64,000 nt of DNA from Streptomyces sp. NBC_01235 (GCF_035989285.1 NZ_CP108513.1:8494001-8558000); one strand, 5' to 3'. Counted from the stretch's first letter, positions 41,045 to 49,060 are shown. Numbers and translations: made by a program. Notes: generated by a model from the letters alone, not told the origin.

Positions 41045-42364
41045 ATGGGCAGCCGTACCGCGCTGGTCGAGGATCTGATGGAGCGGTTTCCGCATGTTCC
41101 GCGGGAGGCCGTCTTCAAGGAGGACCTGCTGCGCGGAGGTGTGGCCTTCGACCCCTCAGCCCTCAGCGACAACGAGTCGGGGGAGGTCAAGCCGAAGTCG
41201 TACTTCATCTTCTCCTTCGACCACGGCACCCTGCCCGAGCTCGGCGAGGCCGCGCTGCGCCGTCCGCCGGAGGAGATCATCCTTACCGGCGGACCGTACG
41301 ACCTGCGGCGGACCGTCGTGTCGGTGCGCGTGAACCCGTCCTCGCCGTACCGTGTCGCGGCGGACGACGAGGGCCTGCTCGGGCTCTACCTCGACGGAAC
41401 GCGCATCGCCGACGTCGGTGTGCCGCCGATGCCGGAGTACTACCGGCACAAGCTCTCCAACGGGAAGTCCGTCATGGAGGTCGCCCCCACCATCCAGTGG
41501 GGTTACCTCATCTATCTGACCGTCTTCCGGGTGTGCCAGTACTTCGGCGCCAAGGAGGAGTGCCAGTACTGCGACATCAACCACAACTGGCGCCAGCACA
41601 AGGCCGCCGGCCGGCCGTACACGGGCGTGAAGGACGTCGACGAGGTCCTGGAGGCCCTGGAGATCATCGACCGGTACGACACCCAGAAGACGTCCACCGC
41701 CTACACCCTCACCGGTGGCGCGATCACGAAAACGGTTGCCGGGCGCGACGAGGCCGACTTCTACGGCCACTACGCCAAGGCCATCGAGGAGCGCTTCCCG
41801 GGCCGCTGGATCGGCAAGGTCGTGGCGCAGGCCCTGCCGCGCGACGACGTACAGCGGTTCAAGGACTACGGCGTGCAGATCTACCACCCCAACTACGAGG
41901 TGTGGGACCGCCGGCTGTTCGAGCTGTACTGCCCGGGCAAGGAGCGCTACGTCGGCCGCGACGAGTGGCACAAGAGGATCCTCGACTCGGCGGAGATCTT
42001 CGGCGCGCGCAACGTCATCCCCAACTTCGTCGCGGGGGTCGAGATGGCCGAGCCGTTCGGCTTCGGATCCGTCGACGAGGCCATCGCCTCCACCACGGAG
42101 GGGCTGCGCTTCTTCATGTCGCAGGGCATCACGCCCCGCTTCACCACCTGGTGCCCGGAGCCCACGACCCCGCTCGGCAAGGCCAACCCGCAGGGCGCGC
42201 CGCTGGAGTACCACATCCGGCTGTTGGAGGCCTACCGCGCCACCATGGACGAGTTCGGGCTCTCCTCGCCGCCCGGCTACGGTCCGCCCGGACCCGGCCG
42301 TGCGGTCTTCTCCGTGAGCTCCTTCATGGACAGTCTTCCGGAGCAGGACGCGGCGACCGTATAG
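41045..42364 (+). CDS. Radical SAM protein of unknown function
   Basis: The ATG at 41045 has AGGAGGAG 7 bases upstream. The 439-residue protein has an N-terminal beta-rich part of about 135 residues (YFIFSFDHGTLPELGEAALR, SVRVNPSSPYRVA), then a radical SAM core with the 4Fe-4S ligands in CQYFGAKEECQYCDIN (CX8CX2C, an unusual first spacing), the GGE-like segment LTGGAIT, and further barrel strands (VQIYHPNYEVWD, NVIPNFVAGVEM). The C-terminus holds WCPEPTTPLGK. It stands alone: no maturase, peptide or partner gene is adjacent. The enzyme should cleave S-adenosylmethionine to a radical, but its substrate cannot be guessed. Confidence 0.8.
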   Translation: MGSRTALVEDLMERFPHVPREAVFKEDLLRGGVAFDPSALSDNESGEVKPKSYFIFSFDHGTLPELGEAALRRPPEEIILTGGPYDLRRTVVSVRVNPSSPYRVAADDEGLLGLYLDGTRIADVGVPPMPEYYRHKLSNGKSVMEVAPTIQWGYLIYLTVFRVCQYFGAKEECQYCDINHNWRQHKAAGRPYTGVKDVDEVLEALEIIDRYDTQKTSTAYTLTGGAITKTVAGRDEADFYGHYAKAIEERFPGRWIGKVVAQALPRDDVQRFKDYGVQIYHPNYEVWDRRLFELYCPGKERYVGRDEWHKRILDSAEIFGARNVIPNFVAGVEMAEPFGFGSVDEAIASTTEGLRFFMSQGITPRFTTWCPEPTTPLGKANPQGAPLEYHIRLLEAYRATMDEFGLSSPPGYGPPGPGRAVFSVSSFMDSLPEQDAATV

Positions 42365-42448
42365 TCCCCGAAACCGGTCTCGAAACGCGCGGTCCCCGAA
42401 ACCGGTCTTGAAACAGGCAGTTCGCGAAACCGGTGTCGAAATTTGGCA
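42365..42448. repeat. Three exact-period 28-bp repeats with AACCGG core
   Basis: Units start at 42365, 42393 and 42421. The first two share TCCCCGAAACCGGTCT and TGAAAC/CGAAAC; the third reads TTCGCGAAACCGGTGTCGAA. The cores AACCGG are at 42372, 42400 and 42428. They follow the radical SAM stop directly. Same core and period as the arrays at 24612 and 48920. Confidence 0.85.
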
Positions 42449-42666
42449 TCGGCGTTGAACGCGGAGCCCTTCACGTCCGTACAACAGGCCGGAGCAAGGG
42501 GCGCGGCCGCCCTCTGTTGTCCTGTCCTGCTGTCCTGACATGACATCTGAACAGGGCGCTTGTCAGTTGTGCGGGAAACGTGAAAAGCTCTGCCCCTGCC
42601 GCGAGGTTCCCCCCAACTCCATTGCCGTCATGGTGAGTTGACCTCGCTTGTGGATGCAGGAGACCC

Positions 42667-44166
42667 ATGCCCGACCTGCCGACCCCGAAGGACGCCGCCG
42701 AGGCCGCGCTGTTCTCCGAGTGCTGGGACGCCGTCCTGTCGTACGCCGACCTGTGCACGTCCGGCTCGACCGCGGCGAACCAGCTGGCCCGTGAGGCGTT
42801 CGCGCTCGGCATACGCGAGGCCCGCGCCGTCGAGGACGGCACCGCACGAGGTGCCGGCCGTCGCTCGTCCCGGCTGCCCCGGATCCCCCTGCTGCTGACC
42901 GCCGTACGCACCACGGCGGCCACCTGGGAGACCCAGGGACAGGGCCACAAACTCGACCCCGATCTGCGCCTGTGGCTGAACTCCGAGAAGGCCGCACGGT
43001 ACGTCGGACCGCCCCTGAGCCGTCCCATCGCCCTGCGCGGACTGCGCGACATGCAGGAACCGGACGCCGCCCTGCTGTGGCTGGCGGAGGTGGAGGCGCT
43101 GCCGCTGCACGCCGTGGTCCGCCGGCAGGGCCTGGACCCGACCGCCGCGGTGGAGGAACTGAACCAGGTCCGCGGCCTGTTCCGGGACCGCTGCCACCGC
43201 AACCATCTCGACACGCCGATGGACGCGGAGTGCCGCAGCTACGTCCGGCTCCTGGACGCCGTCACCCGCTCGCCCGCCGCCGACACGCCGCCGGACCTCT
43301 CCCGTCACCTCGCCACCTGCGTGGAATGCGCGGAGGCCGCCGCCTGTCTGCGGCTGCACGGCGGCGGGCTGCCCGCGGCCCTCGCCCAGGGCGTGATCGG
43401 CTGGGGCGGCCTCGCCTACCTGGAGCGCCGCCGCCGGGCCTCCGAGGTGCGCCTCGGCCCCGGACGCCCCGAGACCACGGACCCCGAGGGCGCGGCCGAA
43501 CAGGCCGCCGCGACCAGGGCGCGCGTGCGGCGCAACGCGCTTCTCGTCGCCGCCGTCCTCGTCTCCGGGCTGGCGCTCGCCGTGTCGATGATGCCCGGCG
43601 ACAGCGGCGGCGACAGCGTCGCCCAGAGGGGCCCCACGGACAGCAGTCCGGTCGCCGGACCCGGCTCCTCCCTGCCGTCCGACACCCCCGTCTCCTCCGC
43701 CGCGCCGTCCTCGTCCGACCCGGGGCCGTCCGTCGGCGGTACGCCGTCGGCGACGGGCGGCGACGACACCGGCAGGCCCGACCCGGAGCCCCAGGGCACC
43801 TCCTCGTCCACCGCCGGTGCGGGCGGCGCTGCCGACGAGAGCGGGGACGGGGCGGCCTGCGAGGTCCGCTACGACCTCGTCAACCAGTGGCCGGACGGCT
43901 TCCAGGCGACGGTCACCGTCACCACCGGCGACGCGCTCGACGCCTGGCGGGTGGCCTGGTCCTTCCGCGACGGTCAGAAGGTCGACCAGATGTGGGACGC
44001 GAGCCTCGCCCAGAACGGCTCCCGTGTCACCGCGACCGCCGCCGACTACAACCGGTCCGTCGCGGCGAACGGAACCCTCAGCTTCGGCTTCCTCGCCTCC
44101 TGGCAGAACAAGAACAGCGCCCCGTACGCGTTCACCCTCAACGGGAAGACGTGCACGGCTTCTTGA
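42667..44166 (+). CDS. Membrane protein with sigma-like region, ZAS zinc motif, TM helix and extracellular CBM2
   Basis: The ATG has AGGAGA 5 bases upstream. The 499-residue protein reads, in order: a helical region like sigma region 2 (about 12-55), a region like sigma region 4 (about 133-180, LLWLAEVEALPLHAVVRRQG and VEELNQVRGLFRDR), a zinc anti-sigma motif (C189, H214, C218, C221: RHLATCVECAEA), a basic stretch, one transmembrane helix (289-309), a Ser/Pro/Gly linker (310-395) and a complete CBM2 cellulose-binding module (399-497, with WRVAWSFRDGQKVDQMWD, conserved Trp residues and the terminal Cys pair). By orientation the CBM2 lies outside and the sigma-like part inside. It could sense cellulose and control transcription in one chain. 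Membrane-linked ECF-type factors with sensory extensions are known in actinobacteria; this arrangement needs DNA-level proof of sigma function. Confidence 0.8.
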   Translation: MPDLPTPKDAAEAALFSECWDAVLSYADLCTSGSTAANQLAREAFALGIREARAVEDGTARGAGRRSSRLPRIPLLLTAVRTTAATWETQGQGHKLDPDLRLWLNSEKAARYVGPPLSRPIALRGLRDMQEPDAALLWLAEVEALPLHAVVRRQGLDPTAAVEELNQVRGLFRDRCHRNHLDTPMDAECRSYVRLLDAVTRSPAADTPPDLSRHLATCVECAEAAACLRLHGGGLPAALAQGVIGWGGLAYLERRRRASEVRLGPGRPETTDPEGAAEQAAATRARVRRNALLVAAVLVSGLALAVSMMPGDSGGDSVAQRGPTDSSPVAGPGSSLPSDTPVSSAAPSSSDPGPSVGGTPSATGGDDTGRPDPEPQGTSSSTAGAGGAADESGDGAACEVRYDLVNQWPDGFQATVTVTTGDALDAWRVAWSFRDGQKVDQMWDASLAQNGSRVTATAADYNRSVAANGTLSFGFLASWQNKNSAPYAFTLNGKTCTAS

Positions 44167-44349
44167 GGCACGGCGGCTGAACCGGACGCGGGCGCAGGAC
44201 GGGCGCGCGGAGGACGGCTGCGGCGGTTCCCGCTCCGCCTCCCGGGCGAGGGCGGCCGAAGCCGGTTCCCGGTTGCGCCCGCCCTCGCCGAACCGGGAGT
44301 CGACCGGTTCCTGGTCCTGGCCCGGGAGGGCGCCGCCTGGCGTGCCGGG
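44167..44349. other. Gap after the CBM2 gene
   Basis: No gene or motif recognised; GC-rich and non-coding in character. Confidence 0.3.
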
Positions 44350-44760
44350 CGTGTCCGGAGAGGGGGACCGTGGTGAGCCACACGCCGTACGGGCTGAGCT
44401 CGCCGCGCGCGGCCGTGACGAAACCGCGCAGGGCGAGCTTCGAAGCCACGTAGGTGGAGCGGACCGGCAGCGGAAAGCCCGCCGGCATGGAGCCCACCAT
44501 GACCATGCGGGCCCGGCAGGGCCCGGCACGAGTCACGGAACAGGGCGTGCGGCGTCAGGAGAACACCCGAGCCGGATCAACCGAGTCGAGGAGCGCCCCG
44601 GGGCGATTCCGGCAGGGCGGCGGGTTCAGTCTCCCCGGCGTTGTTCACCAACACGTCGACCGCGGCGGCCTGTTCGGCGCAGCGGACGATCGACAGCGGG
44701 TCGCCGAAGTCGAGTTCGAGGTACTCGACATGGGGCAGACGCCGCTTCGCAAGCGGTCCG
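44350..44760 (-). pseudogene. Remnant of a short-chain dehydrogenase/reductase
   Basis: Two minus-strand frames give ordered pieces of an SDR. The upstream piece (44577-44738) reads HVEYLELDFGDPLSIVR and VDVLVNNAGE, with the NNAG motif. The downstream piece (about 44356-44509) reads RMVMVGSMPAGFPLPVRSTY then VASKLALRGFVTAARGELSP, with the S...YxxSK active-site pattern. About 45 residues between them are missing, the frame changes, and the Rossmann glycine motif and C-terminus are absent. The gene is dead. Confidence 0.7.
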
Positions 44761-45399
44761 CTCGACGACGGCTGGGCGGCGGTGTTCCTGCCCGGCGAGC
44801 CCGCCCGCCTCGGACTGCTGCCGCTGTGGCAGCCCGTGGGGGCAGCCGCCGGCGACGGCGTGGCGCCCGCGGGGTGCTGCCGTGACGTCAGGCGCGTGCC
44901 CAGGCGCCGGAAGCGGGGCGGCGCGCTCTGGGCGTCCGTGCGCAGCGGCAGTTCAGGGGCCCGGCTGCAGGGAGTCGATCCGGTCCCAGCAGTACTGGCT
45001 GAGCCCCGCTCCCCCACACACAACCACGGCACTTCACGTGGCTGAACGGCCCAAGGCCGGCGGCCACCGCTCGGACGGTCCTGCGAGCGCCGGCAGCGGA
45101 GCTCACTGAGCACGTCGGCGAGGGCGTCCCCGTTCCGCCCACACCACGACGGCGGTTTCCACAGCGGCGACGGTGCACGGCACGGAGCCCTGGTGCCCGG
45201 CTTCTTCTTCGAGCCGAAGCCGGGCGGCACCACGCGACCTCCGTGAGGCAGTCGAGTGTGGCGTCCGAGGGGCTCGGACCTTGTGCGGCGAGGCCAGAGC
45301 CCGTTCGTAGGTCCGCCGGCTGGCGAAGCCCACCCCGGTCTCGGCGCGGAAACCGGCAGTCGTTCGCCGAGGTGCGCCCACTCGTCCCTGACTCTGCGG
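44761..45399. other. Gene graveyard, no intact gene
   Basis: About 640 bp between two pseudogenes. A plus-strand stretch near 44756-44840 reads DDGWAAVFLPGEPARLGLLP, which might come from the N-terminus of an SNF2-type helicase, and another near 45165-45240 reads GALVPGFFFEPKPGG. Both are too short to name. Confidence 0.3.
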
Positions 45400-45541
45400 A
45401 CCGGTGCCGAGCGGCTGGCGGCCGAGCCCGAAGCCGCCGACGAGATCGTCACCCGCTGCGGCCGCCTGCCCCTGCCCCTGGCTCTGCCCCTGCCCCTGGC
45501 TCTGCGCCTGGCTCCGGCCGTCGTGGCCGCCCGTGCCCAGC
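45400..45541 (+). pseudogene. Fragment of an NB-ARC/STAND regulator (AfsR-like)
   Basis: The plus strand reads GAERLAAEPEAADEIVTRCG followed by RLPLPLALPLPLALRLA. GxxRxxAEPEAAxEIxxxCGxLPLALR is the GLPL-type motif of the NB-ARC ATPase in AfsR-like regulators. The LPLAL part is duplicated by an 18-24 bp DNA slippage repeat (CTGCCCCTGGCTCTGCCC) and nothing else of the 600-plus-residue protein is present. Confidence 0.6.
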
Positions 45542-45859
45542 CATCAAGGTTTGCACGGCGATCCGTGAAGGGCGCGAATGCGCCGACCACGTGCTGGGAG
45601 GCGACGTCGGCGAGTGAGCCGGGAATTGGTTCACCACATCCCGGGCGTGCCGCTCGTCTGCCGCTCCGCGTGCCTGCCGGCTTGGTCGTTCAACCCCCTC
45701 TGACCTGCGCGTAAACCCAACTCTGAGTAGTTCGACGAACCCATCCAAGCACGCCTGGCGGCCACCACCCTCGCCCGGACGGACGGTACTGACCGGGCAT
45801 GGATTCCCGTAATGGATCAAAATGGTCGAAACATATGCCAAAACCGCGGAGGCGTGGCG
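45542..45859. promoter_or_regulatory. Upstream region of the 11-mer repeat gene
   Basis: It contains GGAGG at 45847-45851, the ribosome site for the ATG at 45860, and a comparatively AT-rich stretch (TAATGGATCAAAATGGTCGA, 45808-45827). No promoter hexamers could be set. Confidence 0.35.
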
Positions 45860-47005
45860 ATGCGCGGCAACGCCGAGAACGACGAGGGCTCCGTCGAGGA
45901 GTTCGACGACGAGAACGGTGACGAACTCGGCTCTGAGGACAGTGACGAGTACGCCGCTCCCGACGCTTACGACGAGGAGTCGGCATCGTACGAAGAGGAG
46001 CCGGTGTCCTATGCCGAGGAGGACGCAACCGGTGCGAGTCCTGATGTCTTCCTCGACGTTCCGATCCTGAAGGTCGACGAGATCGACCTGGATGTCGAGG
46101 ACCTTCGGGCGCATGTCTCGCTGCAGGCCGAGGTGCTGGATCTGCTCAAACTGAATGTGGGCGCCGACGTCACGCTCGGCCGGGTGCACCTGGGCATCTC
46201 GGGCGTCGAGGCGCAGGCCCAGCTCAAGGTGCGTCTCCACCACGTCGCACAGATCATCGACCGAGTGCTCACCACGCTCGACCGCAACCCGGAGATCCTG
46301 CACGAGCTGGCGCGTGGAATCGGGTCCGCCGTGCAGGATGTCGGCGGCGGAGCCCGTCAGGCCGTTGGGGAGCTGGGTAAGGGTGCCGGAAGGGCCGTCC
46401 AGGAGGTCGGCCAGGGTGCGGGGACCGCCGTCCGGGACGTGGGTCAGGGCGCCGGGGCTGCCGTCCGGGACGTGGGTCAGGGCGCCGGGGCTGCCGTCCA
46501 GGACGTGGGCCAGGGCGCCGGGGCTGCCGTCCGGGACGTGGGTCAGGGCGCCGGGGCTGCCGTCCAGGACGTGGGCCGGGGCGTCGGCTCCGTGGCGCAG
46601 GATGTCGGTCAGGGAGCCGGGAGGGCCGTTCAGGACGTGGGCGGTGGTGCCGGGCGCGCGGTGGAGGACGTCGGCCATGAGACGAGCCGGACCGTCGGAA
46701 GCGCCGGCGAGGCGGTGGGCGGCACCGCCGGGAGCGTGGCCGAACAGGTTGCGGGTGCGACGGAAGCGGCAGGCGGCACGGCACGGGACGGCGGCCACGC
46801 CGTTGCGGACGCTGCGGAGACGGCGAACGCCACCGCGGAACGGACCGAGCCGCGTGCGGCGCGCAAGGGCGCGGAGGGAGAGCGGGGCCGAGCCAGCCGG
46901 AGCCAAGGCGGCACCCGCACCCGCCGGGTGCGCGGAGAGGACGGGAAGCTGCCGCCAAGGTCCAGTCGCCCTCGTGCCGCCAGGGAGCCTGAGGAGCCGC
47001 CCTGA
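45860..47005 (+). CDS. Actinobacterial protein with 11-residue Gly/Ala/Val repeats
   Basis: The ATG at 45860 is preferred to the one at 45812 because GGAGG lies 8 bases ahead of it. The 381-residue product has a very acidic N-terminus (about 1-58), a conserved domain (about 60-147, DVFLDVPILKVDEIDLDVED and LRAHVSLQAEVLDLLKLNVG, IIDRVLTTLDRNPEIL), ten and a half near-identical 11-residue repeats (153-272, consensus QGAGAAVRDVG), and a basic, Arg-rich tail. The conserved domain recurs in actinobacterial proteins of unknown function. The charge layout (acidic head, basic tail) and the regular 11-mer suggest a filament-like or membrane-surface helix; this is inference. No signal or membrane segment is seen. 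Confidence 0.75.
   Translation: MRGNAENDEGSVEEFDDENGDELGSEDSDEYAAPDAYDEESASYEEEPVSYAEEDATGASPDVFLDVPILKVDEIDLDVEDLRAHVSLQAEVLDLLKLNVGADVTLGRVHLGISGVEAQAQLKVRLHHVAQIIDRVLTTLDRNPEILHELARGIGSAVQDVGGGARQAVGELGKGAGRAVQEVGQGAGTAVRDVGQGAGAAVRDVGQGAGAAVQDVGQGAGAAVRDVGQGAGAAVQDVGRGVGSVAQDVGQGAGRAVQDVGGGAGRAVEDVGHETSRTVGSAGEAVGGTAGSVAEQVAGATEAAGGTARDGGHAVADAAETANATAERTEPRAARKGAEGERGRASRSQGGTRTRRVRGEDGKLPPRSSRPRAAREPEEPP
46316..46675. repeat. 33-bp coding tandem repeats
   Basis: Ten 33-bp units from 46346 to 46675, preceded by a 30-bp partial unit from 46316, encode the 11-residue repeats. The central five units differ at only a few bases (GTGGGTCAGGGCGCCGGGG is shared), pointing to recent expansion or conversion. 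Confidence 0.85.
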
Positions 47006-47284
47006 ACGCGAGGCGCGGGAGCCGGAAGCCCGGCGGGGGACATCCTGTTCCGGTCGACGGTCCACGCCGCACGGCTCCGCTTCGCGCAGGAACCCCAGAC
47101 AGCCGTCCGCTTCCCCGGCACCGGGAAGCGAGAGTCCACGAGCCACAGCGACCGCACCCACCTACCGGACTCGGTCATTCCCGGTCGGGAATACCAGGAC
47201 GTCACCGTCGCCTACCACTTGGCGACCTGGCTCATCAGGGACCCTGAGGCCGGGCGGAGCGGTGACGACAGCACGGACGGGTGA
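47006..47284 (+). pseudogene. Coding-like frame without a start, directly after the TGA of the repeat gene
   Basis: The frame of the repeat gene stays open after its TGA (47003-47005) and from 47042 encodes about 80 residues of clearly protein-like sequence with strong G/C third positions: ILFRSTVHAARLRFAQEP, TAVRFPGTGKRESTSHSDRT and REYQDVTVAYHLATWLI, ending at a TGA (47282-47284). There is no ATG or GTG in the frame. It is either the 3' part of a gene that lost its start, or a C-terminal extension reached by stop-codon read-through. The family is not recognised. Confidence 0.5.
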
Positions 47285-47669
47285 CCGGCCGGCTTGACGC
47301 GGTGGCATGTCCGCCCCGCCCCGTGCTCGGACATACGGATATCTTCACAACCGCATTGAGAGCCAACACGGTGCCGTCGTGTGTGAAGTCGCCCAGTTCT
47401 CGGACAGCGCGAAAGTCGGTGATCTCGCCGACCGGTGGCTCGCTGCCCCGCCGAGGCGGAGCAGATCCACGTCCTGCCGGCGGGGAGGGCGGTGCCGGAG
47501 GCGCCGATTTGTTCCCGGGGCCCGGCGCGGCTCTCCTGTGGGACCACCACGAACCACGGTCCGCCGGAATTCGGTGGCGTCGCGGCTCGCGTCCCTCTAG
47601 GGTCGGTGGTGTTCGAGCGGCAACCTTGTGGTGCCGTGGGTGACTTGGCTTGTTTGGGAGGTGTGACCG
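47285..47669. other. 385-bp gap upstream of the short peptide gene
   Basis: Both strands contain stretches that look weakly protein-like but none has a start and family match. TAGGGT at 47597-47602 is a possible -10 element for the peptide/rsgA transcript. Confidence 0.3.
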
Positions 47670-47741
47670 ATGGCTGTCTTCGAGATGGGCGCTGCCCGCA
47701 TCCGGAAGTTCATCAAGTCCACCTCCCTGGCCTCCGGCTGA
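47670..47741 (+). CDS. Short peptide ORF, 23 residues, ahead of rsgA
   Basis: ATG at 47670 is preceded by GGGAGGTG with ideal spacing (GGAGG ends 7 bases before the start), a stronger ribosome site than that of rsgA. The 23-residue peptide begins MAVFEMGAARIRKFI and ends SLASG; it is amphipathic and basic in the middle. It lies 62 bp before the rsgA start. It could be a leader peptide that couples or attenuates rsgA translation, a small membrane-active peptide, or a modified-peptide precursor. No known family was recognised. Confidence 0.5.
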   Translation: MAVFEMGAARIRKFIKSTSLASG

Positions 47742-47803
47742 CCTCACTCTTTTCCCGCGCCCGTGAGCGCGGTGCCGGGGCCTTCCTTGTGAAGGGTCAT
47801 CCC

Positions 47804-48928
47804 TTGTCTTTCTCCTCTACTCCGCTTTCGTCGCACCCTCTCGCCGTCTACGGCTGGGACGAGGGTTGGGAAGCCGAGTTCGTTCCCTACGCCGAGCAGG
47901 GACTCCTGCCCGGCCGTGTCGTACGGGTCGACCGTGGCATGTGCGACGTCGTCACCCCGGCGGGCACCGTGCGCGCCGACACCGAGTTCGTCGTTCCCCG
48001 CGACCCGATGAAGGTCGTCTGTACTGGGGACTGGGTCGCCGTCGATCCCGAAGACAGAGATCCCCGGTATGCGCGGACACTCCTGCCACGCCGTACCGCC
48101 TTCGTGCGTTCCACCTCCTCCAAGCGGTCGGAGGGACAGATCCTCGCGGCCAACGTCGACCACGCCGTCGTCGCGATGTCGCTGGCCGTCGAACTCGACC
48201 TCGGTCGCGTCGAACGGTTCCTGGCCCTGGCCTGGGAGTCCGGCGCGCAACCCGTCGTCGTGCTCACCAAGGCCGACCTGGTGCCCGACCCGGTCGCGCT
48301 GTCCTACCTCGTGCAGGACGTGGAGACCAGCGCGCCCGGCGTGCCCGTGCTCACCGTCTGCGCCCGCGACGGCGACGGGGTCAAGGAGCTCGCCGCACTC
48401 CTCGGCAGTGGCACCTCGGTGCTGCTCGGGGCGTCCGGCGCGGGCAAGTCGACACTGGCGAACGCGCTCGTCGGCGAGGACGTGATGGACGTCCGGGCCA
48501 CCCGCGACATGGACGGCAAGGGGCGGCACACCACCACCACCCGCAACCTGCTGCCCCTGCCCGGCGGAGGCGTCCTCATCGACACGCCAGGGCTGCGCGG
48601 TGTCGGCCTCTGGGACGCCGGCGGCGGGGTCGGACAGGTCTTCTCGGAGATCGAGGAGTTCGCCCGGGACTGCCGGTTCCACGACTGTGCGCACGAGTCC
48701 GAGCCGGGGTGCGCGGTGCGGGCGGCCGTCGACGACGGGGATCTGCCCCTGCGACGGCTGGAGAGCTACCGCAAGCTCGTCCGGGAGAACCAGTGGATCG
48801 TCGCGAAGTCCGACGCCCGTGCGCGCGCCGACGTCCGCCAGGACTGGAAGCGCAAGCAGGCCGAGGGACGGGCGGCCGGGGAGGCGAAACGGGGGCGGGG
48901 GCCGTGGCGGCCCGCTCAGCCCCGGTAA
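47804..48928 (+). CDS. rsgA: Ribosome small subunit-dependent GTPase A
   Basis: The TTG at 47804 is preferred because GAAGGG lies 7 bases ahead; the GTG at 47789 is an alternative. The 374-residue protein has an OB-fold (about 35-110, TGDWVAVDPED), the circularly permuted GTPase with G4 LTKADLV before G1 GASGAGKST, G2-like GRHTTTTRN and G3 DTPGLRG, and a zinc domain with CRFHDCAHESEPGC near residue 290. RsgA helps the last steps of 30S subunit maturation. The C-terminal tail is rich in Arg and Lys, as usual in actinobacteria. Confidence 0.92.
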   Translation: MSFSSTPLSSHPLAVYGWDEGWEAEFVPYAEQGLLPGRVVRVDRGMCDVVTPAGTVRADTEFVVPRDPMKVVCTGDWVAVDPEDRDPRYARTLLPRRTAFVRSTSSKRSEGQILAANVDHAVVAMSLAVELDLGRVERFLALAWESGAQPVVVLTKADLVPDPVALSYLVQDVETSAPGVPVLTVCARDGDGVKELAALLGSGTSVLLGASGAGKSTLANALVGEDVMDVRATRDMDGKGRHTTTTRNLLPLPGGGVLIDTPGLRGVGLWDAGGGVGQVFSEIEEFARDCRFHDCAHESEPGCAVRAAVDDGDLPLRRLESYRKLVRENQWIVAKSDARARADVRQDWKRKQAEGRAAGEAKRGRGPWRPAQPR

Positions 48929-49060
48929 CCGGTCGAGCGTGCGCGTCCCCGGTTCCCGGCTACGCCTGTAGCGGCCCCGGTGACCGGTTACGTGTGAGCT
49001 TCCCGGGGTAACCGGTTGCCTCCACCAACTCCCAACCTCGCCGGATATCGGTTACCGGTT
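48920..49060. repeat. Degenerate tandem array, AACCGG core, 27-28 bp period
   Basis: CCCCGG-led units start at 48920, 48947, 48975 and about 49002, with cores AACCGG at 48927, TCCCGG at 48954, GACCGG at 48982 and AACCGG at 49010; a further TACCGGTTGCC is at 49053. Adjacent cores can pair with one another (GGTAACCGG with CCGGTTACC), so the RNA could form hairpins that end the rsgA transcript. Overlaps the last 9 bases of rsgA. Confidence 0.75.

Noticed and set aside
44756..44840. SNF2 helicase N-terminal fragment
   Set aside because: The resemblance covers about 20 residues and overlaps the SDR remnant on the other strand.
45449..47161. 570-residue open frame antisense to the 11-mer repeat gene
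   Set aside because: It mirrors the repeats and crosses other remnants; the plus strand has the ribosome site, conserved domain and better codon use.
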